Assembly (NCBI RefSeq): GCF_000190535.1
Contig: NC_015160.1
Span: 3,472,001-3,536,000 of the forward strand
Source: Odoribacter splanchnicus DSM 20712
GTDB lineage: Bacteria; Bacteroidota; Bacteroidia; Bacteroidales; Marinifilaceae
Direction: 5' to 3'
Length of the DNA: 64,000 bases
The position numbers and the translations under genes are program-made. The notes beneath the pieces were generated by a model, which ran no database searches, was not told the DNA's origin, and worked only from the letters and a program-made list of their open reading frames with translations. Positions 14,458 to 22,680 of the stretch are shown here, in pieces (the stretch's first letter is position 1; every line of letters begins with the position of its first letter).

Positions 14458-17196
14458 ATGAAAAAAATAACCTATAGCATCGTTCTGCTTTGGAGTGTTC
14501 TTTTTTGTTCCTGTCAAAAGGAAGATACGCTCACGACAGTCCCTGAAGGAGGAGTACAACTGAATTTCAGCGGAGCTCAGGCTAACCTCAGCGCAGAGGA
14601 ATTAAGTAATATCGTCGAAACCTTTCACGTGCTTATCTACGACGAAACAGGAAATTTCGTCAGACATAGCGAATACGAAAATCTGAAAAGTGTCTCTCCG
14701 GTCAAACTTCCCATCGGACAGTATACTTTCGCTTATCTTTCCAACATCAAATCGGATTTAATCAGCGGTATTCAGGAAGATAAGAAATTAGAAGACATCA
14801 CCCTCTCTCTGGAGGAATCGGAAGGTAATGTTTTAAGTGCCGGAAGTATTTTCAAAGGCATCGATACCCTCACCGTTGGAAAAGACAGCAAGAGTAATGC
14901 CGCCCTGCAACGCCTTGTGGGACGCATGGATATCGAACTCAAAGGGATCGGCAACGATGTAACTGTGAAATCGGTCGCTTTAACCGGATCTCCTAAAAAG
15001 ATCCGGTTCAACGGAGAAGCCGAAGGAGAAAGCGTCAAGCTGAATATCCCGATGGCTAAAAAACAGGACGGTGTATATGTCGGTCAGGCCATCACTTTCC
15101 CCACCACGGATTCTGTCGCTTCACTCGAATTTGTACTGGAAAGCAACGAAGGCGTTAAAACATTTGACATTCCTTTGAAGAATAAAGTAGAAGCCAATAA
15201 AATCCATACCATTCATGCCACCTCTAACCTGACCGGAGGGATTTGGAACATCACCTTCGATATGGAAACCACTCCATGGGGAGCGACTATTTCAGAAGAT
15301 GTGACCGCCAATGAAATGCTTTTATTGGATACCGTACATCTCCACCTTACTTTTGCTGACCAAATGAACGTAGGTAGTATCCGGAATATCCACCTGTCGA
15401 TTAAAAATAAAAAGACCGACCAGACAGTTTATTTCCATAGTCCCCGATGTTCATCGGATAAGGATACCCTGTTAATTACACAGTCTTTCTTTGGCCGGGA
15501 AAAATTAAGCGATGGGGAATATACCATAACCGATTTCGTTTGTCTGGACAGCCTGGGTACGACACTTTATGATATCAGAATGTGTAACCCGCAAACCCTG
15601 GTAATCGATGAAAACGGAACAGCCTGTCTTCATTTACCGGCGCTACCTACAGTATCGGAAACCGACCGTCAGGCTATGTTCGATTTACGGGATGCTTTAC
15701 CTGCCGACAATGATTACGCTTTACAATGGAAACGGGCAGGCCAAAAGATCAGTTTATGGGAAGGGGTTACCCTGAACGAGGAAGGACGGGTTGTCGGAAT
15801 CGGATACGACGAACTCAAGTACTTAGGTAACTACGCAACCAAAGCGATTGCCGGGACAATGAGCGACACAACTACTCCTGATGAAGAACTGGGTGTTTCA
15901 TGGAGTCTGCCGGAATCTTTTAAACAATTGACAGCATTAAAGATTTTCAATTTCGATGATAATCCGCTGACAGAAATTCCGGTATTCCTGAAAGATATGA
16001 CTACGCTGGAACAATTATCCATCAGCTGTACAGCTGAAAATACACTTCCGGTATTTCCGGCAAATTTACGTTATCTGGTTGTCTATTCGAATACGACAGT
16101 GTTCCCGGCCCATATCGCCGATCTCACCCAACTGGAATATATCGGTCTCGCTGGATTTAATAAAAAGGGCATCACCATAGAAACCGATTTCACGAAATTG
16201 AGCAATCTCAGAGTACTGGAACTCGAAGCCGAGATGAATATAAATAACAATACTTTCCCGGCCAGTTTATGGAACTGTTCACAATTGAACGAGCTGACGC
16301 TCATAGGATTCAATAATCTTCAGCTTCCATCCTCCCTGCATCTGAGCTCACTCAAAGAGTTGAGAATCTGTAATACCGATCTGCAACCCTCACAAATCGA
16401 ACCGATCAAGAGTTTATCCCTTACTACACTGAGTATATCTTCACCGACATTCAGTAAAAACGGGTTCCCGGATTGGATCGGTACAATGACCACGATCACC
16501 GATTTAAGTCTGGAAAATTGCGGGCTCACCACTGTTCCTGCTTCTCTGGACGGACTTATTAATCTGACTAGTCTGAATTTATGGGGGAATCCTGATTTAA
16601 ACGGTAAACTTCCCGAAAAACTATTGGAAAAATACAACAACAACAGTTTACGGGTCGATATCGAATCAGATTCCGATTTTGTTCCGGACGGTATCCTTCT
16701 TAAAATCACTCCCGGATATATCTCTACATTCTCTGCTGCAGGGGATACTTGCCGGCTGACCGTCGAGAGTAATACCGATTGGGTTGTTGAAATTAGCGAA
16801 GGCGATAGTGAATACATCCATTTCTCCCGAACCACGGGAAATGGGAATGCTACTGTTATCCTTACCGTTGACGCAAATCAGGGAATTGAAGAATACAACA
16901 ACAGCCGTTATTTCAATTTCTCCTTCATAGCCGGATCTCATCGCCGCGATTTCTATGTTTACCAACCTTACGAACAAGTAATTTTGAAACCGGTTTGGTG
17001 GAATCAACTCGGAGAACGTTACCTGGGCGAATACTCTGCCATAAAATACCGTTTGATTATCGAAATTACGGGTCGAACTGAATTCAATACGACAGAAGAG
17101 ATTATCGAAGCAGCTAAAACATTGAAAAATTATCTGGCAGAAAATCCGGTATACGATGAGAACGGACAATTGATAACGGTTCCTTATGCCGGTTAA
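14458..17196 (+). CDS. Large FimB/Mfa2-like lipoprotein with leucine-rich repeats and a BACON domain
   Basis: 912 residues. Lipoprotein signal (VLFCSC), then a fimbrillin-like module (about 30-280) with NAALQRLVGRMDIELKGIG. After a linker and a second strand-rich region, residues about 470-735 form leucine-rich repeats (LTALKIFNFDDNPLTEIP; LTQLEYIGL; LINLTSLNLWGNPDLNG). Residues about 745-845 resemble a BACON/Ig-like domain (SNTDWVVEISEGDSEYIHF; NATVILTVDANQG). The LRR and BACON parts suggest binding to a protein or glycan ligand, so a tip adhesin presented by the neighbouring anchor proteins is plausible but inferred. Confidence 0.72.
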   Translation: MKKITYSIVLLWSVLFCSCQKEDTLTTVPEGGVQLNFSGAQANLSAEELSNIVETFHVLIYDETGNFVRHSEYENLKSVSPVKLPIGQYTFAYLSNIKSDLISGIQEDKKLEDITLSLEESEGNVLSAGSIFKGIDTLTVGKDSKSNAALQRLVGRMDIELKGIGNDVTVKSVALTGSPKKIRFNGEAEGESVKLNIPMAKKQDGVYVGQAITFPTTDSVASLEFVLESNEGVKTFDIPLKNKVEANKIHTIHATSNLTGGIWNITFDMETTPWGATISEDVTANEMLLLDTVHLHLTFADQMNVGSIRNIHLSIKNKKTDQTVYFHSPRCSSDKDTLLITQSFFGREKLSDGEYTITDFVCLDSLGTTLYDIRMCNPQTLVIDENGTACLHLPALPTVSETDRQAMFDLRDALPADNDYALQWKRAGQKISLWEGVTLNEEGRVVGIGYDELKYLGNYATKAIAGTMSDTTTPDEELGVSWSLPESFKQLTALKIFNFDDNPLTEIPVFLKDMTTLEQLSISCTAENTLPVFPANLRYLVVYSNTTVFPAHIADLTQLEYIGLAGFNKKGITIETDFTKLSNLRVLELEAEMNINNNTFPASLWNCSQLNELTLIGFNNLQLPSSLHLSSLKELRICNTDLQPSQIEPIKSLSLTTLSISSPTFSKNGFPDWIGTMTTITDLSLENCGLTTVPASLDGLINLTSLNLWGNPDLNGKLPEKLLEKYNNNSLRVDIESDSDFVPDGILLKITPGYISTFSAAGDTCRLTVESNTDWVVEISEGDSEYIHFSRTTGNGNATVILTVDANQGIEEYNNSRYFNFSFIAGSHRRDFYVYQPYEQVILKPVWWNQLGERYLGEYSAIKYRLIIEITGRTEFNTTEEIIEAAKTLKNYLAENPVYDENGQLITVPYAG

Positions 17197-17228
17197 ATGA
17201 ATAAATGTTAACATTAAACTGAATCAAA

Positions 17229-18358
17229 GTGAAAAAGATATTCTATTTATTTCTGATTTTATCACTGGCATTCGGATTGCAGAGTTGCGGCGGATCAGGC
17301 GGTAGCGCAGACGATCCGGAACCCGGACCTGAACCCGGAGCAACCAAAGCCAAAGTGTCCTTTGCACTGAAAAGTGATATAAACGGTGTTCAGGACAATG
17401 ACCTGAAAACTGCATTAACTCATTTGCGCCTCTATTTGTACGACAAAGACCAGAAATTGGTATCCGTAAATAAATACACTTCCGCAGATGCTCTCAAAGC
17501 CATCGAATTGGAAAAAGGAAATTATACCGTTGTGCTGGTCGGGAATGTTCCGGAAGACGGGAATATTTCCTCCGAAATAATCGGTACGCCACTTTCCGGC
17601 ATGTCTGTACAATTGACAAAAGCAGAAGGAGCCACCCATTACACTCCTTTGGGAGATGTGATGTTCGCTAAAAGTACTCTGACGGTCGACGACAAAGACC
17701 TGACGGTCGGCTTAAGCGTAAAACGGACTCTATCTGCCACGAAAGTGCAGCTAACCGATTATTCCGGTCAGATTTCCGATGCCGGGGTCCTCGTACCCGG
17801 AGTCGGTACGATGTTCGGATTCGGTGACGATAAATGGACCGAACCAGGCACTGTCTTCGTTACGATGAAAGCCGGAGCCATCACCAAAGCGGCCGAAACC
17901 GGAAAGCAATACAGTATTTTCCTGAATGTCACCATCGTGAATACAACAGGAGAAATTGAAAAGAAAATTCAATGCAATATTATTGCCCGGGACGAAACCG
18001 GACAGGTATTGGCTGCCCAATTGCTGGAAGTGCCTGCTACGACCCAGCCCAACACCGAGGTGTCACTCAACCTATCCGTCGAATCGGATCCTGCAGAAAA
18101 ATCAATGTTTCTGTCAGTGAAGTGGAGGTGAAGAACGAAGAAGGCAAGAAAGAAAACGTCACGCCGGACGATATCACAAAGCAGGAAACCGATATCGATC
18201 CCGACCTGACTCCCGAAGACTGGACGACAGGAAATGAAGAGGATATTGAAATCGGTACCAAAGAAGATTTCATCACTCCCGGCGGACAAGCGAACGATTG
18301 GCAACAAGGAGAAGATGAACAGGTCACTTTCGACAGTACTAACCTTCAATTCCGATAA
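17229..18358 (+). pseudogene. FimB/Mfa2-like lipoprotein with a frameshift near its C-terminus
   Basis: GTG start at 17229; lipoprotein signal ends LQSCGG. The first frame gives 300 residues of fimbrillin-like sequence (LTHLRLYLYDKDQKL; SVKRTLSATKVQLTDYSG) and stops at 18131 after an abrupt, family-unlike end. A shifted frame continues from the same point with KINVSVSEVEVKNEEGKK and an acidic tail to 18358. One extra A in the A5 tract at 18097-18101 would fuse both into a 376-residue protein with a coherent sequence across the junction (SDPAEKINVSVSEV). So it is frameshifted, slippage-prone or mis-sequenced. Short-form translation would still give a nearly complete protein. Confidence 0.7.
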
Positions 18359-18366
18359 CAAAATAC

Positions 18367-18409
18367 ACCGGCAGTTCAAAAATCTTTTTTGAACTGCCGG
18401 TAACTTTTT
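18367..18409 (+). terminator. Strong terminator of the fimbrial operon
   Basis: A perfect 16-bp stem from 18367-18382 and 18386-18401 with a 3-nt loop, followed shortly by TTTTT. Confidence 0.85.
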
Positions 18410-18442
18410 AAATCCGGTTAACGGATTCTTTCAATCCTCTCT

Positions 18443-18556
18443 CTATTTTTTCTTCCCTTTTTTAGGCATGATTTCCTGATTTGTTTCCTCTGCCATATAA
18501 CTGGCTTCATGTTTTTTCTTCATGCCTTTCGGTTTTTTGTTTCCAGCTGCTCCCAT
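18443..18556 (-). CDS. Small lysine-rich protein (37 residues)
   Basis: ATG at 18556 opens MGAAGNKKPKGMKKKHEASY, then a short acidic stretch (MAEETNQE), and ends PKKGKKK before TAG. The composition (about one third Lys, Gly/Ala-rich, no gaps) is coherent and unlike a random frame. It resembles small basic nucleic-acid-binding or ribosome-associated proteins in composition only; no family is recognised. The preceding 230 bp on its strand could hold its promoter. Nothing on the opposite strand looks like a real gene. Confidence 0.5.
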   Translation of the reverse strand: MGAAGNKKPKGMKKKHEASYMAEETNQEIMPKKGKKK

Positions 18557-18788
18557 GGCTCTATTCTCATTTTAAATGGTTAAATAAATTGATCATAAAT
18601 AGGAGTAGTCAACGGTTATTAAAAATAGCTGGACTGCTCATTCTCCGCTTAGGCAAATCTTATGCCAGAAACAAAAAAAAATGTTTACATCGGCCTTTGA
18701 CACAAATTCTGCCTTTTTTTCATGAAGATTTGTCATTTTCCAGCAACCAAGTATAAGCTTTCATCGTTCAAATAAAAAAATCAAAGAC

Positions 18789-18947
18789 ATGAAAAAAAGA
18801 AAAAATAACATCTGGCTGACTATCGGAGTCATTGTCATCTGTGTATTATTGCTTTACTGGCTTTTTGCCCGTACGCTTATCGTCGAAGACGAAGAACTCG
18901 GGACTACCGATGTTCCGGCACTTATCGAGCAATCTCCCGGTGAATAA
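18789..18947 (+). CDS. Small single-span membrane protein (52 residues)
   Basis: ATG at 18789, basic start (MKKRKNN), one hydrophobic helix (WLTIGVIVICVLLLYWLFA, about 9-27), then an acidic tail (IVEDEELGTTD). The positive-inside rule suggests the N-terminus is cytoplasmic and the acidic tail periplasmic. No family is recognised. Its last 26 bp overlap the end of the convergent DoxX gene tail to tail. Confidence 0.55.
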   Translation: MKKRKNNIWLTIGVIVICVLLLYWLFARTLIVEDEELGTTDVPALIEQSPGE

Positions 18948-19362
18948 TCCTTCGCCGGATCCATTCGTCCAGGGAATAGCTGCCGGCTCCGCCCCACAGC
19001 AAAAATACATACACGCCCAGATAAAGTAAAGGCAACTCTCTCACTGCAAAAGGATCGGCACCATGAATAACGAAAAAAGCCATCAGCATTCCGAACATCA
19101 AGGGGAGAGCAGCCAACCGGGTCATTAACCCGAAGATCAGCAAACACGAACATCCCACCTCTGCAAATAGAATCAATAGGAGCGATAAGGTGCTACCCAC
19201 GCCTAAAGGATCAGGAAAAGTAGCGCTTAAAGTCGAAAAGGACGCTAATTTCGCCCACCCATGACTCAACATCATTCCTCCTATAAACAAACGCAGGAAA
19301 AGTAAAGCTCCGTCCAGATGTTTCCGGTCAGAAGCTACTAATTTCAATAACAACTCTTTCAT
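18922..19362 (-). CDS. DoxX-family membrane protein
   Basis: 146 residues with four hydrophobic helices and the DoxX-like motif RLFIGGMMLSHGWAKL near residue 25, followed by a second helix pair (LFAEVGCSCLLIFGLMTRLAALPLMFGMLMAFFVIHG, spanning about 67-103). The family is common in Bacteroidetes, with proposed roles in respiratory or redox membrane functions that remain uncertain. It overlaps the small convergent gene at 18947 and appears to be transcribed alone. Confidence 0.82.
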   Translation of the reverse strand: MKELLLKLVASDRKHLDGALLFLRLFIGGMMLSHGWAKLASFSTLSATFPDPLGVGSTLSLLLILFAEVGCSCLLIFGLMTRLAALPLMFGMLMAFFVIHGADPFAVRELPLLYLGVYVFLLWGGAGSYSLDEWIRRRIIHREIAR

Positions 19363-19430
19363 AAAACAAACTTTTTTTATCTTTCTACGGAAAAAGGTTT
19401 CCTAAAGTTCGTCATTTATTCTTTACCCCT

Positions 19431-20078
19431 TTAATCACATCCACAATCTCCTACCCGGAAAATATCATAACTAACGGTTATACAGGCTTGTAAAGGAAAT
19501 ACATTCTTACCCGAAATTCCCCTGGAATGCATCAGATCATTCAGGCCGGCACTCACCCGGCACATCACATTCAGATGTTTCACGATCCGGTATTCATAGC
19601 CGAAAGTCAGGCCGGCATTCCATTTCTCCGTTTCATCGTCTAAAGCGACAGCCGGATCCGGTCCCGATACCCCGGATTTATTTTGAAAATAATAACCGGC
19701 ATATCCACCGAAAAGCAAAGATGCCCGGTTACAGTTCAGCATATATTTAAGATATACCGGAAGTTGTAGTTCCTTTAGCCGAAACCGTACCTTCTGCTTC
19801 CGGTCTGTATTTTCCCCTGGGGCATACCGGCTATCGAACCGATGGTCTGCATAATTGACTTCCGTACCCAAAAACCATTTCCGGGTAAAAGGAATAGTCA
19901 TCTTCAATCCACCGACCGGCACAACAAACATCCGGACATCGCGGAAAGGAATTCCCACCGACGTTCCGCCACCGGCCTGCAGGGCCACCGCCAGATCATA
20001 ATCCTTACGCCTGACCAACTGCCCGGAACTTTCCACCCCGATCAATAAACCCAAAAGACAAAAAACAATTCCTTTCAT
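19431..20078 (-). CDS. PorT-like outer-membrane beta-barrel protein
   Basis: 215 residues with a signal peptide (cleavage after SSG, about 19). Alternating strand pattern: KMTIPFTRKWFLGTEVNYA, LKELQLPVYLKYML (a typical PorT/OmpA-like 'LEIPLLLKY' type strand) and a late strand VSYDIFRVGDCGCD. The ending with two cysteines is atypical. The function is unknown. It follows the lipoprotein gene at 20095-21060 by 16 bp on the same strand, so the two are likely co-transcribed. Confidence 0.72.
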   Translation of the reverse strand: MKGIVFCLLGLLIGVESSGQLVRRKDYDLAVALQAGGGTSVGIPFRDVRMFVVPVGGLKMTIPFTRKWFLGTEVNYADHRFDSRYAPGENTDRKQKVRFRLKELQLPVYLKYMLNCNRASLLFGGYAGYYFQNKSGVSGPDPAVALDDETEKWNAGLTFGYEYRIVKHLNVMCRVSAGLNDLMHSRGISGKNVFPLQACITVSYDIFRVGDCGCD

Positions 20079-20094
20079 ATCAAAGCCGAAACCA

Positions 20095-21060
20095 TTATTT
20101 TTTCAGAATGATCGTTTTTTCCGACGATTTGACTTTCAAACTCTGGAAATCCCATTGCCGTACTCCTTTCTGGAAATCCAGCTCATATACATTTTCATTC
20201 CAGACAATCTCCAGCCACACAGCCACTGTCCCCGCAGCATTATAACGCCCTTCCCTGATCCGGACTTCCACCGGTCCGTATTGGCGATCGGTAAACGATT
20301 GCTCTCCGGTAAACACATAACTTCCCGGCGTACGTCCTTTATCGACCTGTAGCCCGGCTATATCGACATAAAACTGAGGTCCCGGACCATTCTCGTCTTC
20401 CAGGATCACTTTATCGTCCAGGGTCATATTCATCTGTCCTTTCTCCCAAAACAGATTGACCGTAGCGGCTTCATTCATCAGTTGCTGATTCCCGTCGTAC
20501 ATCGGTCCGATATATATCCCCGGCATCACCTGCGCCATCTCCGGGATAGGACGCTGCAAATGATAAGTGATGTGAAAATCATACAGATTACGGTAAGCTG
20601 CCTCCAGCAAATAAGCATAATATTCATCTACTGGCGCCCAGTACGACAACAAATTCTCCAACCCTATCCGATCGAGAGTCAATGTCAGAGCATTCATATC
20701 CCCCTGAGGAAACAAATCCATATAATCACCGTCCCGGCCGATCCGGATATAATCACCACTGTAGTAATAATCGTAACCGAACCGATCGCCGTCCGGACAA
20801 TTGACATCGATCCTTCTTTTGGAAAACATCAGCTCATCTCCCGGCAAAAACAACAGGTTTCTCTCATCCAGCAAATAATGGAAAAAATCGAATAATTCCG
20901 GCGTCTCGAAATCATCATACAGCTTATAAGAATAATCGATATCGTAAACATACCAGGAACCTTCCCGCAAAATATCTTTATATCTTTCCGCGTCTGAATG
21001 ACAGGAAGAGAATCCACTCAGGAACAATACCAGAATTAGAATCCACGAATAACTTTTCAT
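20095..21060 (-). CDS. Uncharacterised lipoprotein
   Basis: 321 residues; lipoprotein signal peptide with lipobox GFSSC (Cys about residue 20). The mature part is strongly acidic and Tyr/Asp-rich in the first 110 residues (YDYYYSGDYIRIGRDGDYMDLF), then strand-rich in the last third. I do not recognise a named family; the tail could form a calycin- or lipocalin-like fold. It is followed by a beta-barrel gene 16 bp downstream, suggesting an envelope pair. No catalytic motif was seen. Confidence 0.7.
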   Translation of the reverse strand: MKSYSWILILVLFLSGFSSCHSDAERYKDILREGSWYVYDIDYSYKLYDDFETPELFDFFHYLLDERNLLFLPGDELMFSKRRIDVNCPDGDRFGYDYYYSGDYIRIGRDGDYMDLFPQGDMNALTLTLDRIGLENLLSYWAPVDEYYAYLLEAAYRNLYDFHITYHLQRPIPEMAQVMPGIYIGPMYDGNQQLMNEAATVNLFWEKGQMNMTLDDKVILEDENGPGPQFYVDIAGLQVDKGRTPGSYVFTGEQSFTDRQYGPVEVRIREGRYNAAGTVAVWLEIVWNENVYELDFQKGVRQWDFQSLKVKSSEKTIILKK

Positions 21061-21169
21061 ACAACCGATTTTGTGTTCTGTTAAATATCACAAAGTTAGA
21101 AGGATTTTCTTCAATTCATGGAGTTCCGGACAAATTGTTTTAAAATGCTTTTCTGCCGTCTATAGGGCA

Positions 21170-21820
21170 TCAGGCCACTTTCACTTGTTGAAAAGCAGCC
21201 TCCAGGACTGCAGCTGTAAGTGACAGCCCTACTCTTCCCATAGAGATGGTGTAACCTGCTTCGGTCTTCCCGCAATACCCCGGAACAACGGCCATTCCCC
21301 GAAGCCCCCTGAATTCCTGCCGGGCTGCCCGGCAACTCTCTTCCCACAACACTTCCGGAGCACCGAAATTCCCATCCGTCAGCATAAAATTACGTGAATC
21401 GTGCCATTCCGCCTGATCGAACAATTTGCTGAACAACAGAGAAGCCAGAATATCTCCCTTAGCCAGGATATAATCCTTCATACAATGAGAAGATTCACGC
21501 AATACTCCGACATGATGCAGAATACCGTACAAATCGTTCAATTCCTTCTGCAATTCAACTTTATACTCTTCGAGCTTCCGTCCGGCTAAAAGCTCATAAG
21601 CCAATTGTTCATGAACCTGTTTTAATTCATTGAACTCATTTTCAAATCCTGCTCCTCTCCGCAAACTCAACCCATACAACTGCCGCAAACGGGGCATCAC
21701 GCCCTTTAAAGCCGATACCACTACAATACTACAACAATTCTGCTCTTTTATTCTATTTTTAATTTCTGCCAGGGTTTCCTGATTCTGAAGGACAGCACCC
21801 TTGAATTTCATGACTAACAT
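21170..21820 (-). CDS. Truncated, motif-poor aspartokinase-like protein
   Basis: 216 residues matching the N-terminal catalytic domain of ThrA/LysC-type aspartokinases: MLVMKFKGAV at the start, VVVSALKGV at about 33-41, and a Bacteroidales ThrA-like middle (LLNELKD-type helix, here LQKELNDLYGI; WHDSRNFMLTDG). Key signatures are altered: KFGGTS is KFKGAV, and the GRGGSD Asp-binding loop is GRVGLS. The protein stops right after this domain, without the ACT domains or homoserine dehydrogenase part of a full-length enzyme (about 440-820 residues). It is probably inactive as a kinase. It lies 110 bp downstream of a threonine-rich leader peptide, so it is regulated like a threonine biosynthesis gene. 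Confidence 0.72.
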   Translation of the reverse strand: MLVMKFKGAVLQNQETLAEIKNRIKEQNCCSIVVVSALKGVMPRLRQLYGLSLRRGAGFENEFNELKQVHEQLAYELLAGRKLEEYKVELQKELNDLYGILHHVGVLRESSHCMKDYILAKGDILASLLFSKLFDQAEWHDSRNFMLTDGNFGAPEVLWEESCRAARQEFRGLRGMAVVPGYCGKTEAGYTISMGRVGLSLTAAVLEAAFQQVKVA

Positions 21821-21864
21821 ACCTTTTGAAATTTTTAAACGATAAACTTTAGATTAGAATCCTG

Positions 21865-21894
21865 AAAAGCCAACCTCCGGCAGCCTCGGCCGGA
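21865..21894 (-). terminator. Candidate attenuator hairpin
   Basis: Read leftward, TCCGGC and GCCGGA (21876-21881 and 21889-21894 on the plus strand) pair around a 7-nt loop. An alternative stem GCCGA/TTGGC ends directly before TTTT. It stands between the Thr leader peptide and the aspartokinase-like gene. The T-run is short, so strength is uncertain. Confidence 0.45.
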
Positions 21895-21930
21895 ATAATA
21901 TACGGATATACAGATTGGTGATATGACAAC

Positions 21931-22071
21931 TTAAACCCCCATAGGGGTAATAGTTGTTGTTGTAGTGGTAGTAATAATAGAAACAGCAGAGAACGAAACA
22001 GACAAAATCCGATCCTCCGGCTGACAAACAGTCCGGTAATTCAGAATAATATGTTGCCTTTCGATCTTCAT
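21931..22071 (-). CDS. Threonine/isoleucine leader peptide (thr-type attenuator)
   Basis: 46 codons, ATG at 22071, TAA ending at 21931. The peptide ends SIITTTTTTTITPMGV: seven consecutive Thr codons (ACT ACC ACT ACA ACA ACA ACT) flanked by Ile codons, with another Ile and Thr following. Such a run is the sensor of ribosome-mediated attenuation in threonine operons: scarce Thr-tRNA stalls the ribosome and alters downstream RNA folding. A GC-rich hairpin followed by TTTT lies 37-66 nt after the stop, then the aspartokinase-like gene. A near-consensus -7 element (GATATTTG) lies about 40 bp upstream. The leader type is recognised; the specific RNA switch is inferred. Confidence 0.75.
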   Translation of the reverse strand: MKIERQHIILNYRTVCQPEDRILSVSFSAVSIITTTTTTTITPMGV

Positions 22072-22291
22072 AACAAAAACAAAACTAAAGGAAATATTTT
22101 CGAATAACAAATATCCGGTAATTTTTTTGACGTCACACGCTAAAATTTAACAACAAGTATATTTCTCCTTCTGAATTTAAACACGAAAAAGTGGAAAATG
22201 ACGTTGTAATCGTCGGGAGCCTTTGCATAATTAGTATCCGGATTTCATCAAATTTTCGGAAATCCGGGTGAAGTGTGTTCTGTTTCGATAC

Positions 22292-22666
22292 CTATAGAGG
22301 TAATATTTCGATCCAATATCCATCGGGATCGCAGATAAAATAGAGTCCCATGTCGGTATTTTCGTAGCATACACATCCCATTTCTTTGTGGAATGCTCTC
22401 ACTTTATCATAATCTCCCGGGACACGCAGGCAAAGGTGATACTCTCCTTCTCCCAGATCGTAAGGTTCTTTCCGATCGCGCAGCCAGGTCAATTCGAGGG
22501 TGAAAGGCGTTTCCCCGTCTCCCATATAGACGAGGATAAAAGAACCGTCGGAGGCGGTTTTCCTCCGTACTTCTTTCAATCCCAAAGCTTTTTCATAAAA
22601 CCGGATACTTTTTTCTAAATCCAGTACATTGAAATTGAAATGATCGAATCTTCCTTTTATTTCCAT
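22292..22666 (-). CDS. Glyoxalase I/VOC-family protein
   Basis: 124 residues with the two-module beta-alpha-beta-beta-beta fold of the vicinal-oxygen-chelate family. Metal-ligand positions fit lactoylglutathione lyase: H9 (FDHFNF), E58 (LELTW), H77 (EYHLCL) and E120 (WIEILPL). FYEKALGL and FICDPDGYWIEI are typical glyoxalase I motifs. It probably isomerises the hemithioacetal of methylglyoxal with a thiol, in the cytosol. It follows an MBL-fold hydrolase gene by 14 bp on the same strand, an interesting pairing because glyoxalase II also has the MBL fold. Confidence 0.85.
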   Translation of the reverse strand: MEIKGRFDHFNFNVLDLEKSIRFYEKALGLKEVRRKTASDGSFILVYMGDGETPFTLELTWLRDRKEPYDLGEGEYHLCLRVPGDYDKVRAFHKEMGCVCYENTDMGLYFICDPDGYWIEILPL

Positions 22667-22680
22667 TGTGTAAAATTAAA

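Noticed and set aside
18481..18756. 91-codon plus-strand frame over the small Lys-rich gene
   Set aside because: Composition (Leu/Cys/Phe/His-rich without pattern) looks like a shadow of the minus-strand frame; no start context or family.
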